Counted from the first letter of the stretch, positions 23,784-31,910 are shown. The stretch is 32,004 nucleotides of DNA from Actinomycetes bacterium (GCA_021792405.1 JAJYUU010000053.1:1-32004), one strand, 5' to 3'. Notes: generated by a model not told the origin, from the letters alone. Numbers and translations are program-made.

Positions 23784-24713
23784 ATGAGCGCCAGATCCGG
23801 GATTGCCGTGCTGCCGGCGAGAAGGCAAACTGCGGCTCAGGCGACCAGCCTCATGCTGAACCGCACGCAGTGGCCTGACCAGCCGCAACGCGAGGCCATT
23901 CGCGAGATAGTACGGCAGGTCCAGCCGATCAGCCAGATCCGGGACCTGACACTGATCTTTACGAAGGAGAGCGTTCAGGAGGCATCCTGGCTGTGCGCCT
24001 ACCTTCGGGCGGCCGGGGTCCGCGTGATGATGGTCGCCTGTCTTGCTCGTCGCATTGACGTGGAACGGCGTGCGAGACAGGTGTCCGACGGGCCGGCGAT
24101 CGTCCTCGCCGATATGGAACTAGATCTGCCGGATGCGGTGACCCAGCTGCCGGGCACGGATGAACTGTCCTCCCTGGAAATTTGGGAGTCTCTCTTGTCA
24201 GTGTCTGACCGTGCTCGGCAGGTACTGGCGGAGCTGCAGCCGTCATTCGTCCTGCGTTCCGCGCTTCGGTCGCAGACCATCTTGTCGGTCAGATCATGGC
24301 GGCTTGGGCATCCGTTCGGAAGGCTCGAAGCCGATGTGCTAACCGCGGACGGGGTGTTCGTCGCGGACGGCGCCATCGAGATCAACCGGAACACGCGGAT
24401 GGACTGCAGACTGCGGGACAGGCCCGTGCAGGTCAGGATCGAGGCCGGCCGGGTGATGGACCTGACCTGCGGTGATCAGTTCCTGCAGCGGTTTCTGCAG
24501 CGGACGCTGCGGGTGCACAAGGTCGACCGGATCACGGCGGTGCGCCTCGGCCTGCGTGATATTCGGGGGGGCTATGACAAGCGCCCGAGCCTGGCGAACA
24601 GTTGCCGGGGCGCCGGAGTGCGGATATCGGCAGATCCTTCGGCTGCTTACAGCAGAGCTTCGGCTGATCTGACAATCGACCTTATCGGTGCGTCGGGAGG
24701 TCTTGCTTCATGA
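23784..24713 (+). CDS. Degenerate M29-aminopeptidase-like protein
   Basis: A 309-residue protein whose C-terminal half resembles M29 (thermophilic AmpT-type) aminopeptidases and related ring-cleaving proteins: GRLEADVLTADGVFVADGAIEIN, then IEAGRVMDLTCGDQFLQRFLQ, then LGLRDIRGG, GAGVRISAD and ADLTIDLIG. The alignment is by eye. At positions that should carry metal ligands (GE in the LGE strand, His in the G-x-x-H-I strand, H-x-D near the end) it has R, R and T-x-D. Most ligands therefore appear lost, and a binding or scaffold role is more likely than peptidase activity. The first half, with TLIFTKESVQEASWLCAYL, shows an alpha/beta pattern. It overlaps the radical SAM gene by four bases (ATGA), suggesting a partner function. 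Confidence 0.6.
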   Translation: MSARSGIAVLPARRQTAAQATSLMLNRTQWPDQPQREAIREIVRQVQPISQIRDLTLIFTKESVQEASWLCAYLRAAGVRVMMVACLARRIDVERRARQVSDGPAIVLADMELDLPDAVTQLPGTDELSSLEIWESLLSVSDRARQVLAELQPSFVLRSALRSQTILSVRSWRLGHPFGRLEADVLTADGVFVADGAIEINRNTRMDCRLRDRPVQVRIEAGRVMDLTCGDQFLQRFLQRTLRVHKVDRITAVRLGLRDIRGGYDKRPSLANSCRGAGVRISADPSAAYSRASADLTIDLIGASGGLAS

Positions 24714-26059
24714 CGATGGTACGAAGCCGCTATCTGCTCATCGACGATCGTGACTATTACTCCGCCGATGGCCAGAAGATCAAGCTTGCATACTCCACGA
24801 GCGCAACGCGATTGTTCAGTCTGCCCAGTGATACGGCCGAACGACTGCTCAGCGGCTCGCCACTGGACGTCCTCCCGGACACTGAAGTGCAGGCCCTGGC
24901 GGCCGCCGGGGCGGTAGTTAGCGCAGACCACGATGAGCTCGCAGCAGTGCTCGGCGCTTATCGCGCCGGCTCGGATGACCCGGCGGCGCGCAGCTTCGCT
25001 TTCATGCCGACCTCCTACTGCAACATGGCCTGCGGATACTGCGGCCAGGAGCATGTCAGGGGCGCGGCCGACCGCTCGGCGGCTGAGGACTTCAAGGACC
25101 GCGTGCTTGCGGCATTCGCCGATCCGGCGTGCCGCAAGGTGATAGTCGGCTGGTTCGGCGGTGAGCCGCTGATGGGATACAGGACTATCCGGGAACTCAG
25201 CGCCGCGTTCTGTCAGGCTGCGCGCGACCACGGGAAAGGGTACTCGGCCCGCATGCCGACGAACGGCAGTCTGCTGACAGTTCGCCGGATTCAGGAACTT
25301 CACGATGACTGCCGACTGACCTGGATGGATGTGACGCTCGACGGTCCGGAAGCGATGCATGACAAGCGCCGCATCCGCCGCAGCGGCAAGCCGACCTACC
25401 TGCGTATTGTCGACGTGCTCAGTCAGGCAGTGCGCGACAATGTCGCACCGAATATGACTATCGGGATCCGAGTCAACGTCGATGCCGAGAACGCTGGGTA
25501 TGTCAGTGATCTGATAGCTGACCTTGCGTGCTTTGGCCTCGGCACCAAGCAGGTTGAGCTGCATCTCATGCCGGTGCATTCCTGGGGTAACGATATATCT
25601 CAGGCAGAGATCGAGCACAGGGTCTTTGCGGAGAATGAGATAGAATGGTTCAAGGAAGCGCATGCGCTGGGAATCAATTTCCCTGGAATGCCCACGGCTC
25701 CGAAACGGTCGACCTGCCGGGCCACGACGCGCTCCAGCGACCTCACCGACGCGACCGGCCGCACTTACTCCTGCTCTGAGCACCCGCTTGTTCCCGGTGC
25801 CCGCGATGACGGTGTGATCGCGCGCATAGAGGAGCTGACGTCTAGTGTGAGGAGGCCGCGCGGCATGTTCGACGACTGGTACGACCGGATCGAGTCTGGC
25901 GGACAGCAGTGCGCGTCCTGCCCGATGCTGCCCATCTGCGGCGGCGCCTGCCCTAAGCAGTGGATTGAGGGCAACGTGCCGTGCCCGAGCATCAAGCACA
26001 ACTGGCGGGGCCGCCTGGGGATCATCGCCGCAGACGCCGGGCTGCGCCCGGCAGTCTGA
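24710..26059 (+). CDS. Radical SAM/SPASM peptide-modifying enzyme
   Basis: A 449-residue radical SAM enzyme. Residues 1-85 look like a small winged-helix, PqqD-like peptide-recognition (RRE) region (KLAYSTSATRLFSLPSDTAERLL). The [4Fe-4S]-SAM motif is C104-x3-C108-x2-C111 (CNMACGYC), followed by the GGEP-like WFGGEPLMG. The C-terminal SPASM domain has the full seven-Cys pattern: C-x13-G-x4-C, then CASCPMLPICGGAC (C-x2-C-x5-C-x3-C), and a last Cys in NVPCPS. It should bind two auxiliary clusters. SPASM enzymes on peptides form thioether or C-C crosslinks, epimerise or excise residues; the reaction here is unknown. A GGGAGG site precedes ATG 24710, and the start overlaps the previous gene. Confidence 0.93.
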   Translation: MTMVRSRYLLIDDRDYYSADGQKIKLAYSTSATRLFSLPSDTAERLLSGSPLDVLPDTEVQALAAAGAVVSADHDELAAVLGAYRAGSDDPAARSFAFMPTSYCNMACGYCGQEHVRGAADRSAAEDFKDRVLAAFADPACRKVIVGWFGGEPLMGYRTIRELSAAFCQAARDHGKGYSARMPTNGSLLTVRRIQELHDDCRLTWMDVTLDGPEAMHDKRRIRRSGKPTYLRIVDVLSQAVRDNVAPNMTIGIRVNVDAENAGYVSDLIADLACFGLGTKQVELHLMPVHSWGNDISQAEIEHRVFAENEIEWFKEAHALGINFPGMPTAPKRSTCRATTRSSDLTDATGRTYSCSEHPLVPGARDDGVIARIEELTSSVRRPRGMFDDWYDRIESGGQQCASCPMLPICGGACPKQWIEGNVPCPSIKHNWRGRLGIIAADAGLRPAV

Positions 26060-26066
26060 GCAGCCC

Positions 26067-26867
26067 ATGAAAGCCATACGGTTCGCTCATATGTCGGTCG
26101 GAGCGACGCTTGATCGCAGGGCCATCGCGGCCCCGGCTCCGATGGACCGTGCCTGGGCCTGGGGCAGTGCGACAGGCCGCGGCGTGCGCGTGTGCATCGT
26201 CGACAGCGGCGTGCAGCCTGATCACCCACTGGTCGGCCGACGTCAGCAGTTCTATACAGCGCTGGAAGATGGCCACTGGTCAGTTCGGCCCGACGACTCG
26301 GGCGACGTGGCTGGTCATGGCACCGCTTGCGCGACCATCATCCGCAGGCTCGCGCCAGACTGCGAGATAGTCAGCGTGCGGGTGCTCGCGCCCGATCTCC
26401 GCGGTAACGGAGACGCACTGCTTGTCGCCTTGGAGTGGGCAGTGCGAGAGGGCTACCAGCTTGTGAACGTGAGCCTGTCCACTCGCAAACTCGCATTTAA
26501 GGAACGGCTCCACGACCTTGCCGATGAAGCTTATTACTCAGGCGTCACCCTGGTATCGGCTGCTCATAACGGCCCGGTGAATAGCTATCCCTGGCGATTT
26601 CCATCTGTGATATCCGTTGGCTCGCATGCGGTTCATGATTCAGAATATATTGAGTGCAATCCCGATCCTCCGGTGGATTTCTTCGCACTCGGTGCGCAGG
26701 TACCGGTGGGATGGCCGGATGGTTCCATAAAACATGTATCCGGAAACAGCTTCGCTACCCCGCATATCGCCGGCCTTTCGGCACGGGTCCTGGAACGGCA
26801 TAGCACATTCCGCACAGCCCAGCTTAAGCACGTGCTTTCTGCTGTGGCAGACAACCACGCGATGTAG
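26067..26867 (+). CDS. Cytosolic subtilisin-like (S8) serine protease
   Basis: A 266-residue S8 peptidase with a complete triad: D46 in IVDSGV, H84 in GHGTAC, S228 in GNSFATPHIAG, plus oxyanion N168. It has neither signal peptide nor prodomain, so it should be a compact intracellular enzyme, active without autoprocessing. Similar stand-alone subtilases process cyanobactin and lanthipeptide precursors. In this operon it is a second candidate leader peptidase, or it may act after the M16 pair. It starts seven bases after the radical SAM stop, with only a weak GAG-type ribosome site, so it is probably coupled. Confidence 0.9.
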   Translation: MKAIRFAHMSVGATLDRRAIAAPAPMDRAWAWGSATGRGVRVCIVDSGVQPDHPLVGRRQQFYTALEDGHWSVRPDDSGDVAGHGTACATIIRRLAPDCEIVSVRVLAPDLRGNGDALLVALEWAVREGYQLVNVSLSTRKLAFKERLHDLADEAYYSGVTLVSAAHNGPVNSYPWRFPSVISVGSHAVHDSEYIECNPDPPVDFFALGAQVPVGWPDGSIKHVSGNSFATPHIAGLSARVLERHSTFRTAQLKHVLSAVADNHAM

Positions 26868-26883
26868 ACGCCAAGGAGCTACG

Positions 26884-27471
26884 ATGGTAAATCAAGGGTA
26901 CGACGAGATCCTCCGGTCCACCACGCGTCTAGCTCGCCTGACCTTCGCGGCTGCCGCCTCCTCGATATTCCTTTACGACCAGGAGCGGAACGCTCTCGTA
27001 TTCGAGGCCTCTTCCGGGGTGGGCGAGGACCAGTTGGTCGGTGTGGAGATTCCGCATGACCAGGGAATCGCAGGCTGGGTACTGAGGTCAGGTGAGCCGA
27101 TCGTTGTCCGCGGGGCCTCGGACGACAGCAGGTTCGACCGGGATTTTGCCGCTCAGACCGGGCTGGTCCCGGAGGTCATCATGGCCGCGCCGGTCGAGCA
27201 CGATGGCGAGATTCTGGGCGTTCTGGAGGTCCTCGATCCGCAGTTGGAGTCGGTCGGCGACATCTCGTCCATCGACATGCTCACCGAACTGGCCACGCAA
27301 AGCTGCGCCGCCCTCAGATTGCTGACCGCTGAGCGCAAACGCGCGGCGATGGCTGGCGCCGGCAGCCAGGCTGAAGCGCTCGCCGAGCTGCTCGGGGCCG
27401 GTTCTGACGCACGCCGCGAGTTTGCCGTGACCGAACTTCTCAGCGCCGTGTCGAAGCTCATGAGTTCCTAG
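26884..27471 (+). CDS. GAF-domain sensor protein
   Basis: A 195-residue protein made of one GAF domain (about 5-150): LARLTFAAAASSIFLYDQERNALVFEASSG, IPHDQGIAGWVLRSGEPIVV, VIMAAPVEHDGEILGVLEVLD. A helical, possibly coiled tail (AERKRAAMAGAGSQAEALAE is part of it) follows. GAF domains bind cyclic nucleotides or other small ligands. No output domain is attached, so it probably acts through another protein. The next gene encodes a nucleotide-cyclase-like fusion, which makes a cyclic-nucleotide link plausible but unproven. ATG 26884 follows AAGGAG at a standard distance. Confidence 0.87.
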   Translation: MVNQGYDEILRSTTRLARLTFAAAASSIFLYDQERNALVFEASSGVGEDQLVGVEIPHDQGIAGWVLRSGEPIVVRGASDDSRFDRDFAAQTGLVPEVIMAAPVEHDGEILGVLEVLDPQLESVGDISSIDMLTELATQSCAALRLLTAERKRAAMAGAGSQAEALAELLGAGSDARREFAVTELLSAVSKLMSS

Positions 27472-27504
27472 CTCACCGGGCTAAGCGATGAGGGAGGCGG
27501 GCGA

Positions 27505-30339
27505 ATGACTGTTTGCGTGGCGTGCGCCGCGTGCTGCGCCCCCAATCCGGACCATGCAAGATTCTGCATGAAATGCGGTGCCCGGCTGGGCGGAAGCCGG
27601 GATGTGCCGAGCATGAAGCTCGTGACCGTGGTCTTCTGCGACATTGCCCAGTCTACTGAGCTGGCGCAGCGCTTCGATCCGGAAGTGTGGTATCGGATTC
27701 TCGAGACCTATTTCGCCACCGCCGGCTCGGCGCTGACCGGTGCCGGCGGCCGGATTGAGAAATTCATCGGTGACGCCGTTGTCGCGGTGTTCGGCGCGGA
27801 TGCCTCGGATGAGAATGATGCAGTACGCGCCGTAGAAGCCGCTCTCGATGCCGTCGATCGGCTGTCTGTCAGTGATTACGCCGATCTCCAACACCAAGGG
27901 GCGCGGTTGTCGATCCGCTGCGGTATCGCCTCGGGGCGGGTCATGATCACCGACCGTGACTCCTCGTTTGCGATCGGCTCAGTCATGAATCGTGCGGCGA
28001 GACTGCAGGGCGCGGCAGCGGCCGACTCAGTGGTGCTCGACGGCAAGACGTGGCTGCTGGTGCGCGAGAGAGTGGTGTGCGAACCGCTGGTTGCCGTGGC
28101 GGCCAAGGGATTCGACCGACCCTTGCGGGTCTGGCGTGCGATCCGGGGTGCGCGCGATGCCGAGCGGAACAAGAGCATGATTAATCAGGTCGCGCTGCTC
28201 AGCAACCTGCACTCGCAGGTCAGGTGCGCGATGTCGGTGCCGGGGGTTACGTCCATCGGGCTGGTCGGCCCGATCGGCAGCGGGAAGACGCGGATCCTGG
28301 ACGAGCTTGCGCGCGGCTTGGACGGCAGTGCCGTGACCTTGCTGCGGATTGCGGTCGGCGGCAGCGATGCCGATCCGGGCGTCCCGCGATTGCACGAAGT
28401 CTACCGGCAGATCGCGGGCCGGTCCGAGGATGATCATCTTGGTGATCTGTCGGTGCGCGAGCTTCAATGGACCATCCGGCGCCGGCTGGCGCAACTGGCT
28501 ACGCGCCAGCCGCTCGTGGTGATCATCGATGACTACCCGCAGGCCCCCGCAGTGGTTCGCGAACTGTTCGACTTGGCCCCTGGCACGGTCGGTCCGCTGG
28601 TGCTGATCGCTGCTGGCCGCGATCTTGCCGGATTCACCGGGCAGGTGCTCGAGGTTCCGATGCTGGCTCCTGACGATGCCAGGGAACTGCTGCGCGAACT
28701 GGTCAGCGACATCGAGCTGCACGCCACGACGACGGTTGAGGATCAGCTGATCGAACGCAGCGGCGGCAACCCGCTGTTCCTGCAACAGCTGGCTGCCATG
28801 GCAGCGGAAGGGATGGATGACGAGCTGCCGCCCTCGGCGGAGGCTGCTCTCGGCGCTCGCATCAGCCGGATCAGCCCGCACGCTCGGCATATCCTGGCGT
28901 GCCTGGGTGCTTGGGATTGCGCTGGTCGGACCGAGGATCTGGCGTCGGTGTGCAACCTGGACGAGCCGGCATTCGCCGCGGGATTGGATGAGCTTGAGGC
29001 GGCGGGCCTGGATAGCGGCAGGACGGCGGGCGAGGTCGCCTATGCCCACACGGTGCTCAGTGAGCGCGCGGAGATCCACGGTGCGATCGCGCGCAACCTG
29101 GTCGGCAGGAGCGCTGATCTGCTGCTAGCTGATCTGGCTGCGGTGCATGCCCTCAGGAGCCAGGAGTACTGGCATGAGCTGGAGCCGGGAGGAACGCACG
29201 ACGAAGTCGCCACTGAACTGGCCGTGAAATGCCTGGTTACGGCCAGCCGAGCCGCGATATTCCGGTCGGATTTCCGTGCGGCCGCTGACATCTGCCGTCA
29301 GGCACGGGAACTTGGCTGCGGTGAGGGCGTGACGCAGCTGGAGATTGCGGTCCTGGAATCATACGCGCTGGGCGCTAGCGGGCTGGTACCTGAGGCGATG
29401 GCGCGCATCGCCGATGCCGAGTCGCTGGCGGGGAACCCGGCGGCCATTGCGCATCTGAAGGTGAACAAGACGGTCTTCACCGGGGTGCTCGACCCGGCGA
29501 CAGTCACTGTGGTCGACGGCTCGCCAGACGTCAGCGCCCGGGCTCGGCTCGACCTCTGGCGAGGTGCCATGCGTGCACGCGAGGGCAACTATCCGGGGGC
29601 CGAGCAGCTTCTCCGCGCGTCATACCTGCAGGTGCGGAACCTGTCGTCGTGTCTTGGAATGACCGATATCTGCGCGAACCTGGCGCTGGTGCTCGCATAC
29701 GGCGACGCGCCGCCGCCAGCAGCGCTCCGGCAGTGCCTTGAGCTGCGAGCGGAGGTGGCTGACTCACCACTCCTGCACGCGAAAGTGAGTTGCGCGGCGG
29801 CTCTGCTGACAGCGGTCGACGGCGACGTCGCGGCGGCGAGCCAGATGCTCGCGGCGGCTCGTTCGGTTTGCGGAGATATAGGTCATCGACGAGGCGAAGG
29901 GGACACCTGGGAGTTCGCTGGCGAGGTAGCAGAACTCGCCGGTGACTATACGGCTGCCCGCGACGCCATGATGCGGGCCAGGCAGATTTACCTCGATGCC
30001 GGAGCGGAGGCCGCGGCTGCGCTGTGCGCTGCCCGGGCATATGTGCTGGAACCGGAGGGCGAACCGCCGGATCTGGCTGCGCTGGATCTGGTCGGCAGCT
30101 GGGTAGCGCGGATGCTCGCGCATCAGGTAGCGGCCATCTCAACCGCTGGTACGAAGGACAGTGCGGCGCACCTCGGTTCCGCCTTGGAGGAGGTCCGGAA
30201 GGTGTGCGGGGCCGGCGCGACTACGGCAGCGCTTCGCAGTTGCTTGCGGACTGCGCGGCTGATCGGGGACGCCAGCTTGACAAAGCAGATTTCCGCGTTG
30301 CTCGCGGTCGCATCGGAGCAGTACTGGGCGGGCGGCTGA
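27505..30339 (+). CDS. Zinc-ribbon, class III cyclase and STAND-type NTPase fusion
   Basis: A 944-residue cytosolic protein. Residues 1-27 form a zinc ribbon (C4/C7 and C21/C24). Residues 35-210 are a class III nucleotide cyclase domain with metal ligands D46 (VVFCDIAQST) and D90 (KFIGDAVVAVFG), K86, and transition-state N162 and R166 (MNRAARL). The usual purine-selecting Asp seven residues before the Asn is replaced by Phe155, so substrate choice may be altered or activity lost. Next is an NTPase with Walker A GPIGSGKT (255-262) and Walker B LVVIIDD (337-343). The remaining 500 residues are helical and TPR-like. No DNA-binding domain is seen. It probably serves as sensor/regulator of the operon. 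ATG 27505 follows a GAGGCGGG site. Confidence 0.88.
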   Translation: MTVCVACAACCAPNPDHARFCMKCGARLGGSRDVPSMKLVTVVFCDIAQSTELAQRFDPEVWYRILETYFATAGSALTGAGGRIEKFIGDAVVAVFGADASDENDAVRAVEAALDAVDRLSVSDYADLQHQGARLSIRCGIASGRVMITDRDSSFAIGSVMNRAARLQGAAAADSVVLDGKTWLLVRERVVCEPLVAVAAKGFDRPLRVWRAIRGARDAERNKSMINQVALLSNLHSQVRCAMSVPGVTSIGLVGPIGSGKTRILDELARGLDGSAVTLLRIAVGGSDADPGVPRLHEVYRQIAGRSEDDHLGDLSVRELQWTIRRRLAQLATRQPLVVIIDDYPQAPAVVRELFDLAPGTVGPLVLIAAGRDLAGFTGQVLEVPMLAPDDARELLRELVSDIELHATTTVEDQLIERSGGNPLFLQQLAAMAAEGMDDELPPSAEAALGARISRISPHARHILACLGAWDCAGRTEDLASVCNLDEPAFAAGLDELEAAGLDSGRTAGEVAYAHTVLSERAEIHGAIARNLVGRSADLLLADLAAVHALRSQEYWHELEPGGTHDEVATELAVKCLVTASRAAIFRSDFRAAADICRQARELGCGEGVTQLEIAVLESYALGASGLVPEAMARIADAESLAGNPAAIAHLKVNKTVFTGVLDPATVTVVDGSPDVSARARLDLWRGAMRAREGNYPGAEQLLRASYLQVRNLSSCLGMTDICANLALVLAYGDAPPPAALRQCLELRAEVADSPLLHAKVSCAAALLTAVDGDVAAASQMLAAARSVCGDIGHRRGEGDTWEFAGEVAELAGDYTAARDAMMRARQIYLDAGAEAAAALCAARAYVLEPEGEPPDLAALDLVGSWVARMLAHQVAAISTAGTKDSAAHLGSALEEVRKVCGAGATTAALRSCLRTARLIGDASLTKQISALLAVASEQYWAGG

Positions 30340-30374
30340 CCACTCGCCCGGTCCGATAAGGGAGGTTCGGAAGA

Positions 30375-31517
30375 ATGACGGAGCAGCTCACGGCTGTGGG
30401 TGCGGCTAGGAGCGGCGCAGGGCTGCAGGCCGCCGGTTCCTGCCAGCTGCGCGCGGTGGATCCGCTTGTCATCGAGGCCTGCGGCGACAAGATCATCTTG
30501 TCTAGCCCGCGACTGGCACGCCGACTATCCGTCGGCCCGGCGATAGCCGGGATCGTACTGCAGGGACGGGACGGGATTGACCCGGCCGGGTTGCCAGCCG
30601 CGGTGCTGGAGAGACTGTGCGAGGCCGGCTTCCTCATCGACGCACGACAACAGCCAGATCCGCTCGAGTCGCCGTGGCGCGAGTGGGGCACTACAGCCTG
30701 GAGCTTCTATCGCAGGATGCGTGACACGCACTTCGTCTCGAAGGGCACGCCGGAAGCAATGCGGGAATACGTCGACCGCATCGCCACCGTTCCCCGGCCG
30801 TCAAGCCTGCGAGCTTGCGCCTCTGACCGGATCCTGCTGTTGCCGCGGGTGCGGTGCGGGCTTGACGTCCCTTTCCGCACCGTGCTGGAGGGCCGCCGGA
30901 CGCACCGGCACTTCAAAGACGAGCCGCTGGCCCTGGACAGGTTCTCGGACCTGCTCCATTACACGTTCGCGCCGCTGAGGTTCGCGGATGCGGGTGAGCT
31001 CGGCACACTGCAGCTCCGCGCGGCTGCCTCGGGCGGGGCACGGCATGAAACGGAAGCATTCGTTTTCGTATTCAACGTCACCTCGGTCCAGCCGGGGCTC
31101 TACCACTACGACAACATTCGGCACGGCCTCGAGCCCATTAACGAGAATGTCAGTCGTGCTGATCTTGAGGACATAACTCACCGGCAAGGCTTCTTTCAGA
31201 ACGCATCATTTGGAGTACTCACCGTTGCCATGGCCGAGCGGATGTCCTGGAAATATCCACATCCGATTGCCTACCGGATGATGCTCCAGAACGTCGGGCA
31301 TGTGGCGCAGGTATTTTCGATGACTGCAATGGCGCTCGGACTCGGCGCCTCGCTTACTGGCGCTGTCAAGGAGAGCGTTGCCGAGCCGTTGCTGGGGATA
31401 AACCCGCCAGGAGAACTCATCACATTCGCGCTCGCGTGCGGCAAGCCCGTGGTGCAACCGGAGGATGGCCTGCCGTACGCCATAAGGCTGCCAAGAACAG
31501 CCCCTGATTATTACTGA
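30375..31517 (+). CDS. SagB-type FMN-dependent oxidoreductase
   Basis: A 380-residue protein. Residues 20-95 look like the winged-helix, RRE-like N-terminal part typical of SagB proteins. The rest is a nitroreductase-fold FMN enzyme: VLEGRRTHRHFKDEPL, an RFSDLLHYTF helix, FVFNVTSVQPGLYHYD, ERMSWKYPHPIAYRMMLQNVGHVAQ, and the closing LITFALACGKP. SagB enzymes oxidise azolines to azoles in TOMM peptides, but no YcaO cyclodehydratase partner is present. Here it may desaturate, oxidise the radical SAM product or reduce a quinone-like intermediate. GGGAGG lies upstream of ATG 30375. It is the last gene of the run. Confidence 0.87.
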   Translation: MTEQLTAVGAARSGAGLQAAGSCQLRAVDPLVIEACGDKIILSSPRLARRLSVGPAIAGIVLQGRDGIDPAGLPAAVLERLCEAGFLIDARQQPDPLESPWREWGTTAWSFYRRMRDTHFVSKGTPEAMREYVDRIATVPRPSSLRACASDRILLLPRVRCGLDVPFRTVLEGRRTHRHFKDEPLALDRFSDLLHYTFAPLRFADAGELGTLQLRAAASGGARHETEAFVFVFNVTSVQPGLYHYDNIRHGLEPINENVSRADLEDITHRQGFFQNASFGVLTVAMAERMSWKYPHPIAYRMMLQNVGHVAQVFSMTAMALGLGASLTGAVKESVAEPLLGINPPGELITFALACGKPVVQPEDGLPYAIRLPRTAPDYY

Positions 31518-31657
31518 GCCATATCAAGATCGCTGCCATGACGGCGAAGCTCAAAGCCGCTCAGTAGCGAACCGATAACGATCTGATAAGCGCACCTTCT
31601 AACTTCGGAGCAGAAGCGGATCGGAAGCTCAGATGCACGATTGATGGGAAGTCTCCG

Positions 31658-31831
31658 ATGAAAACTGGAATCACGGGCCGCATCGTCGCGGGAGTTCTGC
31701 TCGTCGCCTTGCCCTGCATAGCGCTCGTGGAAGTGCATACGGTGCCGGCAACGCCTGCCCGAACGCACATCGCGGCTGCAGCGGGCGATGTCGCCACCGT
31801 GGTGGGGCCGGACAACACTATCTGGGGCTGA
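31658..31831 (+). CDS. Secreted micropeptide
   Basis: A 57-residue peptide starts at ATG 31658, with GGGAAG nine bases upstream. It has a classical signal peptide: basic start (MKTGITGR), hydrophobic core (IVAGVLLVALPCIALV) and small residues for cleavage near THIAAAA. Cleavage there would release a mature peptide of about 15 residues ending in DNTIWG. I recognise no family. It lies 140 bases after the SagB-like gene, so it may be in the same operon or have its own promoter. It could be a signalling peptide or a second substrate. It was too short for usual gene calling. Confidence 0.55.
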   Translation: MKTGITGRIVAGVLLVALPCIALVEVHTVPATPARTHIAAAAGDVATVVGPDNTIWG

Positions 31832-31884
31832 CGCCGGATCGGCCCGCGCCGGACGCGACTGACTGACTACCTGGTCGGCAGCGT

Positions 31885-31910
31885 GCCCGGCCGGCCAGTG
31901 CGCCGGGCAG
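31885..31910 (+). terminator. Candidate terminator after micropeptide
   Basis: TGCCCGGC and GCCGGGCA form a perfect 8-bp stem around a 10-base loop, 54 bases after the micropeptide stop. There is no T tract. It could end the transcript of the peptide operon. From here to the window end (32004) I see no gene. Confidence 0.4.

Noticed and set aside
19653-26059. PQQ biosynthesis (M16 pair plus SPASM enzyme)
   Set aside because: The precursor has no Tyr and thus no Glu-x3-Tyr pair, and PqqB and PqqC homologues are absent.
19653-26059. Triceptide/Fxs-type cyclophane system
   Set aside because: The precursor has no Phe, Trp or Tyr and does not end in FxSxx. Only His31 could serve as a ring donor.
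24647-26077. Long minus-strand open frame opposite the radical SAM gene
   Set aside because: It has no recognisable domain, and the plus strand encodes a complete SPASM enzyme.
19653-31517. Mycofactocin cluster (precursor tail INGIC recalls MftA IDGMCGVY)
   Set aside because: The tail lacks the terminal Val-Tyr that becomes mycofactocin, and there is no MftB, MftD, MftE creatininase-type peptidase or MftF glycosyltransferase.
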